A DNA stretch of 64,000 nucleotides from assembly GCA_040222995.1 (NCBI GenBank), contig JAVKBW010000053.1, forward strand, positions 248,001-312,000, read 5' to 3'. Position 1 is the first letter of the stretch, and the number at the start of each line of letters is the position of its first letter. This DNA comes from JAVKBW01 sp040222995. GTDB lineage: Bacteria > Pseudomonadota > Alphaproteobacteria > UBA8366 > Aestuariispiraceae. The notes below the pieces were generated by a model. That model searched no databases. It worked only from the letters and a program-made list of their open reading frames with translations, and had not been told where the DNA came from. Positions 52,209-60,883 of the stretch are shown one piece after another. A program made the translations under genes and the position numbers.

Positions 52209-53768
52209 CTAGTAACTGGCGTCCGGCATGGAATCCTTTTTCTTCTTCACGAATTCCTGCAAGGCTTCATCGATGCCGGGATCGATTTCCGGCGCGACAT
52301 ATTTTTCAAGCTGCCATTTCCAGTATCCGTTGGCGCGCTGCGCCATGTCGCGGCTGCCTTCCGCCTCCCACTGTTCGAAGGAATTGTTATCGGCCAGCGG
52401 CGACCGGTAGAACGCGTTTTCGAAGTTCGCCTGCGTATGGGCGCAGCCCAGGAAGTGCTTGCCCGGTCCGACCTCGCGGATGGCTGACATACCCTGGCCG
52501 TTTTCCGACAGATCCGGCCCGTCCAGCAGACGCGCCAGCATGGCGCACTGATCGGCATCCATAACGAATTTTTCGTATCCCATGGCGAGGCCGCCTTCCA
52601 GCCAGCCAGCCGCGTGCAGCATGAAATTGACGCCGCCGAGTGCGGCTGTCTGAAGCGTGTTCGCGGCTTCATAGGCTGCCTGGGCATCGGGAATTTTCGA
52701 GCCGCACAAGCCACCGCCCGACCGGAACGGCACGCCCAGACGGCGGGCAAGCTGGCCGGCGCCGTACAGAACCAGAGACGGTTCAGGCGTTCCAAATGTC
52801 GGCGCGCCCGATTGCATTGAAATGGATGAGGCGAAAGTGCCGAACACCGTCGGTGCGCCGGGGCGGACCAGTTGTGTCAGCGCCATGCCGCCCATGGCTT
52901 CCGCCAGAATCTGGGTCAGCGTGCCAAGCGTCGTCACCGGGCTCATCGCGCCGGCGAGAATGAACGGCGATATCACCGTCGCCTGGTTGTTGCGGGCGTA
53001 CACTTTCAGCGCGCCCAGCATCGTATCGTCCCAGACCATCGGCGAGTTTGCATTGATCAGGTTGATGACGACGCAGTTCTGGTCGATGAACTCTTCGCCG
53101 AACAGGATTTTGCACATGTCGACGGTATCCTGGGCGCGTTCGGGCGCGGTGACGCTGCCCATGAACGGTTTATCGGAATACCGCATATGGCTGTAGACCA
53201 TTTCTAGATGCCGCTTGTTCACTGGTAGATCGACCGGTTCGCAGACCGTGCCGCCGGAATGATGCAGACCGGGCGACATGTAGGCGAGCTTCACGAAGTT
53301 CCGAAAATCCTCGATACGCGCATAGCGGCGGCCTTCATCGAGCGACCGGATGAACGGAGGGCCGTAGGCCGGAACCAGAACGGAGTTCTTGCCGCCGATC
53401 CTTATTGTCCGGTCCGCATTACGGGCGGTCTGGGTGAACTCGGCCGGTGCGGTATCCATGATGATCTTCCGCAGCATGCCGCGCTCGAACCGGACCCGCT
53501 CGCCCTGTACGTCCGCACCGGCATCGCGCCAGATCTGCAACACTTCCTCGTCACCGCGAAAATCCAGGCCGATTTCCTGCAACACAGTATCGGCGTTGTT
53601 TTCGATGATCGTCAGGCTCTCTTCATCGAACGGATCGAAATACGGAATCTTCCGCTTGATATAGGGCTGGCTCACCGCGCCTGATGCTGTACGCGCCGCT
53701 TGACGCGCCGTCCGGCCGCCTCCGCTTCTTCTGCTCCGCCGTTCGCCGGTTTCCGCTCCGTCACTCAT
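52209..53768 (-). CDS. MttB-family (COG5598) methyltransferase, non-pyrrolysine, copy 3, 519 aa
   Basis: Closest in the window to copy 2: SPGLHHSGGTVCEPVDLPVNKRH, SPFILAGAMSPVTTLGT, APTFGTPEP, VPFRSGGGLCGSKIPDAQ and HAAGWLEGGLAMGYEKFVM. A basic Arg-rich N-terminal extension (~35 residues) precedes the barrel. AAGGA lies upstream of ATG 53768. The gene stands alone rather than in an operon with flavoproteins. It ends in TAG; see the rejected list. Methyl donor probably another N-methyl compound; acceptor unknown. Confidence 0.88.
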   Translation of the reverse strand: MSDGAETGERRSRRSGGGRTARQAARTASGAVSQPYIKRKIPYFDPFDEESLTIIENNADTVLQEIGLDFRGDEEVLQIWRDAGADVQGERVRFERGMLRKIIMDTAPAEFTQTARNADRTIRIGGKNSVLVPAYGPPFIRSLDEGRRYARIEDFRNFVKLAYMSPGLHHSGGTVCEPVDLPVNKRHLEMVYSHMRYSDKPFMGSVTAPERAQDTVDMCKILFGEEFIDQNCVVINLINANSPMVWDDTMLGALKVYARNNQATVISPFILAGAMSPVTTLGTLTQILAEAMGGMALTQLVRPGAPTVFGTFASSISMQSGAPTFGTPEPSLVLYGAGQLARRLGVPFRSGGGLCGSKIPDAQAAYEAANTLQTAALGGVNFMLHAAGWLEGGLAMGYEKFVMDADQCAMLARLLDGPDLSENGQGMSAIREVGPGKHFLGCAHTQANFENAFYRSPLADNNSFEQWEAEGSRDMAQRANGYWKWQLEKYVAPEIDPGIDEALQEFVKKKKDSMPDASY

Positions 53769-53797
53769 ACTCGTATCCTTAATTTGATCTGATTTGT

Positions 53798-53825
53798 TGA
53801 CGATGCGCCTCAGGAGGCGGCGTCA
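53798..53825 (-). promoter_or_regulatory. Hairpin in the 5' leader of MttB copy 3
   Basis: TGACG (53798-53802) pairs with CGTCA (53821-53825) and CGCCT (53806-53810) with AGGCG, loop CAGG, about 30 bp before the start codon. Could be a regulatory structure or operator; no known class is recognised. Confidence 0.35.
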
Positions 53826-53911
53826 GTGCGTTATGTTCCATCCTTCGAATGAATCGATTAGTCGCGCCCGGGCTGCGTGTCTCATAGCGACAGAGAACCC
53901 CTCTCTGCGCG

Positions 53912-54808
53912 TCATTCGCGCTTCGCAGACGGCAGGATAACAGATCCGACCGCCAAAAGAACCAGAGCCAGTGCGCCGAATTCGAAAATTCCGGGTTCCT
54001 CGGACAGCAGAACGGCCCCGAAAAATACCCCGGCCACGGGCACGATCAACGTCGAGACCGACGACACGACGACCGGCACGATCGTCGCGATCCTGTTATA
54101 GGCGTAGAAACAGAAACAGCCGGCAATAACCATATTGTAGGCCAAAGCCCCCCAAGCCTGCCAGCTTACCGCCGGCCAGTCAGTGTCGTCGAACATGAAG
54201 GCCAGGACCGCAAGCGGCAGCACGGCCAATATGTTGAACCAGAAGCTCAGCGATGACGTGGCGAGGGAAAAACCGAAATGCCGCAGATAGACAGTCGTTA
54301 CCGCCCAGCACAGGGCTGCTGCGACACAGATCAGGGTGCCGAAGGGCGCCTGCTCCAGAACTTCCAGGTCCTGAAACAGCAACAGGGTCATTGCGCCGAG
54401 ACCAAGCGCGAGGCCGATGACCTGCCGGCCCGTGACGCGGGTTTTCAGGATCAGGAAGGAAATCGCCGTCGCCCAGAGTGGCATCGTGTAGCCGAGAATC
54501 GCCGCCCGGCCGGAATCCATCAGACTCAACCCGAACAGGATCAGCGCGTTCCAGCCGGCAACGCTGATCAGGGCGACCGGCAGAATGCCCTTCCAGTCGC
54601 GGCGTGTCGGGGTGATCCGGCGTTTGCGCAGCCTGGCGATCAGCAGAAAGCCGAAACCGCTGACCAAAACGTTCAGGGCGCGGAAACTGAAGACGTTGAT
54701 TTCCGCCGCGCCGATTTTCATGATCGGCCAGTTGAGGCCCCAGAAGACAATCAGAAAGGCAAGCAGCAGGTAAACCTCGCGGGGAACCGCGTCCGGATTA
54801 TTGGTCAT
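53912..54808 (-). CDS. EamA/DMT-family permease, copy 4, 298 aa
   Basis: Ten-helix DMT permease with FWGLNWPIMKIGAAEINVFSFRAL, typical of the RhtA/EamA group, and SLMDSGRAAILGYTMPLWAT in repeat one. It differs from the three tandem permeases at 31-34 kb. Start at ATG 54808; the long open frame upstream is a shadow. It begins 5 bp after the TRIC-like gene, so the three genes chrA, TRIC-like and eamA form one minus-strand operon. Confidence 0.85.
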   Translation of the reverse strand: MTNNPDAVPREVYLLLAFLIVFWGLNWPIMKIGAAEINVFSFRALNVLVSGFGFLLIARLRKRRITPTRRDWKGILPVALISVAGWNALILFGLSLMDSGRAAILGYTMPLWATAISFLILKTRVTGRQVIGLALGLGAMTLLLFQDLEVLEQAPFGTLICVAAALCWAVTTVYLRHFGFSLATSSLSFWFNILAVLPLAVLAFMFDDTDWPAVSWQAWGALAYNMVIAGCFCFYAYNRIATIVPVVVSSVSTLIVPVAGVFFGAVLLSEEPGIFEFGALALVLLAVGSVILPSAKRE

Positions 54809-54813
54809 TGCGT

Positions 54814-55437
54814 CTATTGTTTCGGAAACAGGGGCTTCGGAAAGTTCAGCGACCAGCCGCGCCAGATGGCGATCAGGCGCAGGCCGAGCGCCGCGCCGAC
54901 CGCCGCCACGAGACGCAGGTTGAACGCGATATCCGGCGGAATCAGCACATAGACCAGCGCGCCGAGAATGGCGGCGGTGATGTAGATTTCCTGTCGCAGC
55001 AGCACCGGCGGTTCGTTGCAGATGACATCCCGGATGATGCCGCCAAAGCTGGCGCTGACTGCGCCGAACAGAACCACGACCAGCGGGTGCGCGCCTGCCA
55101 GTTCGGCCTTTTGCGCGCCGAGCGCCGCAAACATCGCAAGACCCAAAGCGTCGGCATACAGCAGCCATTGCATCCGCCGTCCCAGCAGAACGCGGTTGAA
55201 CAGGCAGCAGACAAGGGCGCAGCCGATACAGACCGCGACCGGCGCCGGGTCGAGAACCCATGACAGCGGCGTGTCGCCCAGCAGAACATCCCGGAACGTG
55301 CCGCCGCCGATGCCTGTTACCGTCGCGATAAAGGAAACGCCGATGAAATCCATGCCCTGACGCAGCGCCATCAACGCGCCGCTGACGGCGAACACCGCCG
55401 TGCCGAACAGGGCAATCCAGAATACCAGGTCTGTCAT
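54814..55437 (-). CDS. TRIC-type cation channel protein (UPF0126/YicG), 207 aa
   Basis: Two repeats of a three-helix unit each carrying a glycine-rich hinge: GIGGGTFRDVLLGDTPLSW and ASFGGIIRDVICNEPPVLL. This is the UPF0126 signature, now known as prokaryotic trimeric intracellular cation channel homologs, probably conducting potassium or other monovalent cations. Seven helices. Adjacent on both sides to transport genes (8 bp after chrA, 5 bp before eamA). Confidence 0.9.
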   Translation of the reverse strand: MTDLVFWIALFGTAVFAVSGALMALRQGMDFIGVSFIATVTGIGGGTFRDVLLGDTPLSWVLDPAPVAVCIGCALVCCLFNRVLLGRRMQWLLYADALGLAMFAALGAQKAELAGAHPLVVVLFGAVSASFGGIIRDVICNEPPVLLRQEIYITAAILGALVYVLIPPDIAFNLRLVAAVGAALGLRLIAIWRGWSLNFPKPLFPKQ

Positions 55438-55445
55438 TCGGGGTC

Positions 55446-56654
55446 TCAGGTCAGGAAGTATCCGGCGGTCGCGGTCGCCGCGACGACAAGGATAGGCGGC
55501 GCATGCAGCGACTGCAACGCCAGAAACGCCCCGATGGCAATGACGATATCCACCGGAGCCCGCACGGTAGACAGGATGATGGGGTCTATCAGCGCCGCCG
55601 CAAGGACGCCGACAACCGCGGCGTTGATGCCGTTGATCGGCGCGCGCGCCTGCGGTCGTGAGCGGATGCGGTTCCAGATTGGAAGGATGGCGATCACCAG
55701 CAACATGCCGGGCACGAATATCGCAACCAGGGCGATCAGCCCGCCGGCGATACCGACGACGCCGCCCGACGGGTTCGCCAGCGCGCCGAGGTAGGCCGAT
55801 AACGCAAAAAGCGGGCCGGGCAGGGCCTGGGCCGCGCCGTATCCGGCAAGGAACGTGTCGTGGTCCATCCAGCCGGGATCGACGACCGATGTTTCCAGCA
55901 GCGGCAGCACGACATGGCCGCCGCCGAAGACCAGAGCACCGGCTTCGTAAAAGGCTGCGCCGATGGCGATTTCCGACGGTACCGATCCGCGGTCGACGAG
56001 CAGGCAGGCGGCCAGAAGCAGGCCAAAGACGATCAGTAACGGAAGCGTGGCGAATACGGTGCCGGGCGGGTTGTGTGCATGATCCGGGCCCGACCCGTCC
56101 GGACGCAGCAGAAATGCGCCGGCAAGGGCACCGCCGCCGATCACGGCAAGTTGCACCAGACTGCCCGGCGCCAGCAGCAGAATCGCGCCGGCGGCCGCTG
56201 CGATCATCGCCGCCGCGATACCGGTGCAGAAACCCCGCGCCATTCCCAGAACGGCATGCGCCACAACCGCCGCGGCAGCCAGTTTCAGGCCGTGAATCAC
56301 ACCGGTCCAGCTCGGGTCGGTCAGAATCGAAATGCCGGCTGCAAACAGCAGCATCAGCAGCGCTGACGGTGCGGTGAACCCGACAAAGGCCGCCGCCGCG
56401 CCTAAATAACCCCCATGCCGCAATCCGATGGCGAAGCCGACCTGGCTGCTGGCCGGGCCCGGCAGAAACTGGCAGAGCGCGACAAGTTCCGCATAGGCGG
56501 TATCGGACATCCAGCCGCGCCGGTCGACGAATTCGGTCCGGAAATAGCCGATATGGGCGGCCGGCCCGCCGAAACTGGTCAGGCCCAGCCGCAGGAAGGC
56601 GAGCAGGATCGTTGCCGGCGAAACGCGTACGGTTTCAGCAGGTGTGGTCGTCAT
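55446..56654 (-). CDS. chrA: Chromate transporter, ChrA family (two fused CHR domains), 402 aa
   Basis: About ten to twelve helices in two homologous halves. The first half has LRLGLTSFGGPAAHIGYF and CQFLPGPASSQVGFAIG; the second has GALVFGGGHVVLPLLE and AQALPGPLFALSAYLG. This is the long-chain CHR protein, a proton-coupled chromate exporter in tested cases; many homologs may handle sulfate or other anions. First gene of the transport operon; start ATG 56654. Confidence 0.92.
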   Translation of the reverse strand: MTTTPAETVRVSPATILLAFLRLGLTSFGGPAAHIGYFRTEFVDRRGWMSDTAYAELVALCQFLPGPASSQVGFAIGLRHGGYLGAAAAFVGFTAPSALLMLLFAAGISILTDPSWTGVIHGLKLAAAAVVAHAVLGMARGFCTGIAAAMIAAAAGAILLLAPGSLVQLAVIGGGALAGAFLLRPDGSGPDHAHNPPGTVFATLPLLIVFGLLLAACLLVDRGSVPSEIAIGAAFYEAGALVFGGGHVVLPLLETSVVDPGWMDHDTFLAGYGAAQALPGPLFALSAYLGALANPSGGVVGIAGGLIALVAIFVPGMLLVIAILPIWNRIRSRPQARAPINGINAAVVGVLAAALIDPIILSTVRAPVDIVIAIGAFLALQSLHAPPILVVAATATAGYFLT

Positions 56655-56800
56655 GGCAGAATTGGTATGCGATGTGTCATCCGGTGGACACTAGCCGGTT
56701 TACATGACAGACGGAAGAAACGGCGTTTTGGTATATCCCGGCTTGATCGTACCTGATCGTGCAACCATAGTGCTGCGGTATTTCTAGGAAGTTCGAAATA

Positions 56801-58033
56801 ATGGCAAATCCAGCGTTGAGCTTGCCGGCGGGCAGTCGCGGTTTCATATCGGCGCTGGGCGTCGCGCAGATCTGTTCCTGGGGGTCGCTCTACTATTCCT
56901 TTCCGCAGATCGCGCAGGCGGTCGGCGCTGAATTCGGCTGGACGAAACCGGAACTCTATGGCGCGGTGCCGCTGGGCCTGCTGCTGTCCAGTTTCGCGAC
57001 CTTTCCCGTCGGTGTCGCCATCGACCGGGGCTACGGCCGGTATGTCATGGCGGGGGCGTCGCTGCTGGCAGGCCTGCTGCTGGTGGCCTGGTCGCAGATC
57101 GATACCCTTTTCGGATTCTACGGCATTTTTGCGGTTATCGGCTGCCTGCAGGCGGCGACTTTGTACGAACCGGCCTTTGCGGTGATCGTCCGGCGTTTCG
57201 GTTCGGGCCAGGCGCGCAGCGGCATAACGGCGCTGACTCTTTGGGGCGGTTTCGCCAGCACGGTCTTCATTCCGATTATCGAACTGCTGATAAGCCAGCT
57301 CGGCTGGCGTGGTGCGCTGATGGTGCTGGGCGGCGTAAACGTTCTGATCTGTGCGGCGATCTATCTCAGCGTCATCCGGCCGGAACGGGATGCGGTCGAT
57401 CATGTCGAGGCGAAACCGAATCTGATCGACGCGTTCCGCAACCCGGCGGTCGGACGGGCCCTTCGCCTGCCGGTCTTCTGGGCTTTGCTGATTTGCTACT
57501 TCTGCTATGCGCTGCTGTTTTCGTCCTTCACCTTTCACATGTATCCGCTGTTTATCGAAAAGGGGCTGTCGGCTGTCGATGTGGTAACGGTGATCGCCTG
57601 TATCGGCCCGTCGCAGGTGGGGGGCCGTGTGTTCATCACCTTTGTCGCCCGCAACGCGTCGATCCCCGCCATCGGCTGCGCTGTTGTCGGCGTCATGGCG
57701 CTGGTATTCGTCGCCGCCGCCGTCGCGCCGCCCAGCTTCGTTTTCATGGCGGCGATCGGCATCGGGTATGGCGCGACCAACGGCATCGTCACCATTGTGC
57801 GCGGCATGTCGATTCCGTCGCTGGTGTCGAAAACCGACTACGGATCGATCAACGGTGTGCTGATCGGCCCGTATATGCTGGCAATCGCGGTCGGGCCGAT
57901 GGCCGCAGCCTGGCTGCATGAAGCGGGGGGCGGTTACGATACAGTGCAGATCGCGATGATTGTATTGTCGTCGATTGTGGCGCTGGCGTTCTGGACCGCT
58001 GTCGCGTTGCGCCCGGCGGAATTTCGATCCTGA
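56801..58033 (+). CDS. Major facilitator superfamily transporter, 410 aa
   Basis: Twelve hydrophobic segments; VGVAIDRGYGRYVMAGASLLAG is the loop 2-3 motif A region. The pattern GVAQICSWGSLYYSFPQIAQ near helix one is common in unassigned alphaproteobacterial MFS carriers of the OFA/MCT type. Substrate unknown. Divergent from chrA; 220 bp before the third DMGDH-like gene on the same strand, so partnership with it is possible but not shown. Confidence 0.82.
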   Translation: MANPALSLPAGSRGFISALGVAQICSWGSLYYSFPQIAQAVGAEFGWTKPELYGAVPLGLLLSSFATFPVGVAIDRGYGRYVMAGASLLAGLLLVAWSQIDTLFGFYGIFAVIGCLQAATLYEPAFAVIVRRFGSGQARSGITALTLWGGFASTVFIPIIELLISQLGWRGALMVLGGVNVLICAAIYLSVIRPERDAVDHVEAKPNLIDAFRNPAVGRALRLPVFWALLICYFCYALLFSSFTFHMYPLFIEKGLSAVDVVTVIACIGPSQVGGRVFITFVARNASIPAIGCAVVGVMALVFVAAAVAPPSFVFMAAIGIGYGATNGIVTIVRGMSIPSLVSKTDYGSINGVLIGPYMLAIAVGPMAAAWLHEAGGGYDTVQIAMIVLSSIVALAFWTAVALRPAEFRS

Positions 58034-58253
58034 CGCGATTTGTTCTAGTCGCTGTCGCGAAAGTGCAAGGGGTTGCGGCGATAAACCGTCACCTTGCCGA
58101 ACATCAGGACTGACCTGAAAGACCTGTTCACCTGACGCCGCCGCTGTTGTTATGCTGGGGCGTGTCGGGGTTTTCCTGCATCGGTCGGGGACGCCAGGGC
58201 CTGTCGAGACGGAATGGAAACGAATAAACTCTTCTTAGGATGGAGACAGTAAT

Positions 58254-60818
58254 ATGGCGCAGTTCCACAAGAGCGCGGATGTCGTGATCATCGGCCTGGG
58301 CGGCATCGTCGGGGCGTCCGTGGCCCACCACCTGATCGAACGGGGCTGGGAAAACATCATCGGCATCGACAAGTCGGGCGTGCCGACGGATATCGGCTCG
58401 ACCGCCCATGCGTCGGATTTCTGTTTCAACACGATGCACGATCAGATGACGATCTTCACCACGAAGTATTCCATCGACTTTTACGAGGCGCGCGGCCGTT
58501 ATGAACGAATCGGCGGTATCGAAGTCGCACGCAAGGACGATGACGAACGCATGCTGGAACTGGAGCGCCGGGTCAGTTCCGGCCGCGCCTTCGGCAGCCG
58601 CGTCCGCATGATTTCCGCGAAAGAGGCGAAGGAAATCATGCCGCTGGTCGAAGAAGACATGATCCAGGGCGCGCTGTATGACCCGGATGCCGGCCTTGTC
58701 GTGCCGCGCTCGCAGACCGTCGCCGGCGAACTGGTGCAGGAAGCCATCGACAGCGGCAAGCTGGAAAGCATTCCCAACACGCCCTGCACAGGCCTGGATA
58801 TCGAAAACGGCAGAATCAAGGGCGTCCATACCTCGCGCGGCTATATCGAAACGTCGAAGGTGGTGGTCTGCGCCGGCCTGTGGGGGCGCCTGATCGCCGA
58901 AATGGCGGGCGAGGACCTGCCGGTGATGCCGGTCGACCACCCGCTGACCTTCTTCGGCCCGTATACCGAATTCGACGGCACCGGCAAGGAAATCGGTTAT
59001 CCGCTGCTGCGCGACCAGGGCAATTCCGCCTACCTGCGCGACACGGGTGCTGCCGGCACGTCGGAAGGCGGACAGATCGAGTGGGGCTATTACGAAGAGA
59101 AAGACCCGCGCCTCGTCCACCCGCGCGACCTGCTGGAGAAGGAGGAAGCCCGGCTTTCGCCCTCGCAGCGCGATCTCGACATGGAACAGATCATCGAGCC
59201 GCTGGAACGCGCCATGGAACTGACGCCGGTCCTCGGCGAACTCGGCTATCACGAGAAGCATTCCTTCAACGGCCTGCTGCAGGTGACCGCCGATGGCGGC
59301 CCGTCGATCGGGGAATCGCCGGATGTGCGCGGCCTGTGGTACGGCGTGTCCGTGTGGGTCAAGGACGGGCCGGGCACCGGCAAGATCATCGCCGACTGGA
59401 TGACCGACGGCCGCACCCATCTCGATCACGCCAGCATCGACTACGCGCGCTACTATCCGATCCAGAAATCGGAAAAGTACATCTATGACCGCTGCTACGA
59501 AACGGCGTTCAAGATCTACAACCCGCCGGTACACAACCGCGAACCCTATTCGAAGGGCCGCAACCTGCGCACCGCACCGTACTACCTGCGAGAAAAGGAA
59601 CTCGGCGGTCATTTCATGGAAATCGTCGGCTGGGAACGCGCGCACGGCTATGCCTGCAACGATCACCTGCTGGAAAAATACGCCGACCGCGTGCCGGAAC
59701 GCCTGCACGAATGGGACAACCGGCATTTCTGGCGCGTCTCGAATGCCGAACATCTGGAGCTTTCCGAAAACATCGGCATGGTCAACCTGTCGCATTTCGC
59801 CATTTACGACATTACCGGCGGCGACGCGGCTGACCTGATGGAATACGTTTCCTCCTCCAAGGTCGCCGGCGATACCGCCGTCGGCAAGGGCGTCTACACC
59901 AACTTCCTCGACGATACCGGCGGGGTGATGGCCGACCTGACCGTACTGCGGCTGGGCGAGAACCGGTTCCAGATGATCGACGGCGGCGATGCCGGCAACC
60001 GCGACGCCGCCTATCTGCGTCGCATGGCCCGGGACAAGGGTTGGGATTCTTATGTCGAAGACCGCACCGATCATTACGGCTGCATCGGCGTCTGGGGCCC
60101 GAACGCCCGCGAAACCCTGAAGAAACTGGCCGACGACCCGGCCGGGCTGGACCCGGAAAACTTCGGCTTCGGCGCCTGCAAGGATTTCACCCTGCGCGGC
60201 GTACCGGTGAAGGGCTTCCGTATTTCCTATGTCGGCGAACAGGGGTGGGAGCTTCACTTCTCCATGGCCTACGGCCTGGCGTTGTGGGACATGTTCCGCG
60301 AAATGGACATCACCCCGGTCGGCGTCGAAACCTACGCCAACAGCCGCCGTCTGGAAAAAAGCCTGCGCCTGCAGAATGCCGACCTGCTGACCCACTACAA
60401 CCTGCTGGAAACCGGGCTTGCCCGTCCGAAGGTCAAGGCCGCCGATTTCCGCGGCAAGGACGCCAACCTGCGGCAGCGCGAACTGGATCATCAGGCGGCC
60501 CTGTTATGCACGCTGACGGTAACCGACAATGTGGACCGCGACGGCATCGCCCGGTTCATGACCGGCAACTGCCCGATTGTCGATCCGGCAACCAACGAGG
60601 TGCTGATCGACGCCCAGGGCCGGCGCTCCTTCACGACCAGTCTCGCCTACGGCCCGACCATCGGCAAGAATATCGCGCTCGGCTATCTGCCGCACGATTA
60701 TTGCGAGGAAGGCCGCAAGCTGGAGATCGAATTCTTCAACCAGAAATTCCCGGTCGAAGTCGCCGCCGTCGGCATGAAGGCGCTCTACGACCCGACCAAC
60801 GAGCGGATGAAGTCTTAA
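58254..60818 (+). CDS. DMGDH-like FAD/GcvT flavoprotein, copy 3, divergent, 854 aa
   Basis: DAO-type FAD domain followed by a folate-binding GcvT half. The dinucleotide loop reads IGLGGIVGAS, one residue longer than in copies 1 and 2, and the flavin-attachment motif is STAHASDF: H52 is kept but the Trp before it is Ala. The middle shows long unique stretches (PVDHPLTFFGPYTEFDG). The GcvT half has YDITGGDAADLMEYVSSSKV and GEQGWELHFSM. Codon use is strongly C-ending, a sign of good expression. GGAG sits before ATG 58254. Likely an N-methyl amine or related demethylase with its own substrate. Confidence 0.87.
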   Translation: MAQFHKSADVVIIGLGGIVGASVAHHLIERGWENIIGIDKSGVPTDIGSTAHASDFCFNTMHDQMTIFTTKYSIDFYEARGRYERIGGIEVARKDDDERMLELERRVSSGRAFGSRVRMISAKEAKEIMPLVEEDMIQGALYDPDAGLVVPRSQTVAGELVQEAIDSGKLESIPNTPCTGLDIENGRIKGVHTSRGYIETSKVVVCAGLWGRLIAEMAGEDLPVMPVDHPLTFFGPYTEFDGTGKEIGYPLLRDQGNSAYLRDTGAAGTSEGGQIEWGYYEEKDPRLVHPRDLLEKEEARLSPSQRDLDMEQIIEPLERAMELTPVLGELGYHEKHSFNGLLQVTADGGPSIGESPDVRGLWYGVSVWVKDGPGTGKIIADWMTDGRTHLDHASIDYARYYPIQKSEKYIYDRCYETAFKIYNPPVHNREPYSKGRNLRTAPYYLREKELGGHFMEIVGWERAHGYACNDHLLEKYADRVPERLHEWDNRHFWRVSNAEHLELSENIGMVNLSHFAIYDITGGDAADLMEYVSSSKVAGDTAVGKGVYTNFLDDTGGVMADLTVLRLGENRFQMIDGGDAGNRDAAYLRRMARDKGWDSYVEDRTDHYGCIGVWGPNARETLKKLADDPAGLDPENFGFGACKDFTLRGVPVKGFRISYVGEQGWELHFSMAYGLALWDMFREMDITPVGVETYANSRRLEKSLRLQNADLLTHYNLLETGLARPKVKAADFRGKDANLRQRELDHQAALLCTLTVTDNVDRDGIARFMTGNCPIVDPATNEVLIDAQGRRSFTTSLAYGPTIGKNIALGYLPHDYCEEGRKLEIEFFNQKFPVEVAAVGMKALYDPTNERMKS

Positions 60819-60846
60819 CCTTTAACCTGCCTCAAAGCCTGAAACG

Positions 60847-60883
60847 AAAAGCCGCCGGAGCTGAAAAGTTCCGGCGGTTTTTT
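60847..60883. terminator. Bidirectional Rho-independent terminator
   Basis: CCGCCGGA (60852-60859) pairs with TCCGGCGG (60870-60877), preceded by AAAA and followed by TTTTTT, so it can end both the rightward DMGDH-like gene and the leftward MFS gene, whose stop codon touches it. Confidence 0.9.

Noticed and set aside
51609..52211. Amber stop of MttB copy 3 followed by an in-frame open stretch on the minus strand, suggestive of pyrrolysine read-through
   Set aside because: The extension is the antisense of the PAS gene, the protein already has full family length, and no pyrrolysine genes are seen.
54809..55261. Open-frame extension of EamA copy 4 upstream of 54808
   Set aside because: It runs inside the TRIC-like gene in another frame; the EamA first helix begins just after ATG 54808.
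58128..60491. Minus-strand open frame of 787 codons opposite DMGDH copy 3
   Set aside because: Shadow of a strongly C-ending coding gene; the real gene has full FAD and GcvT motifs.
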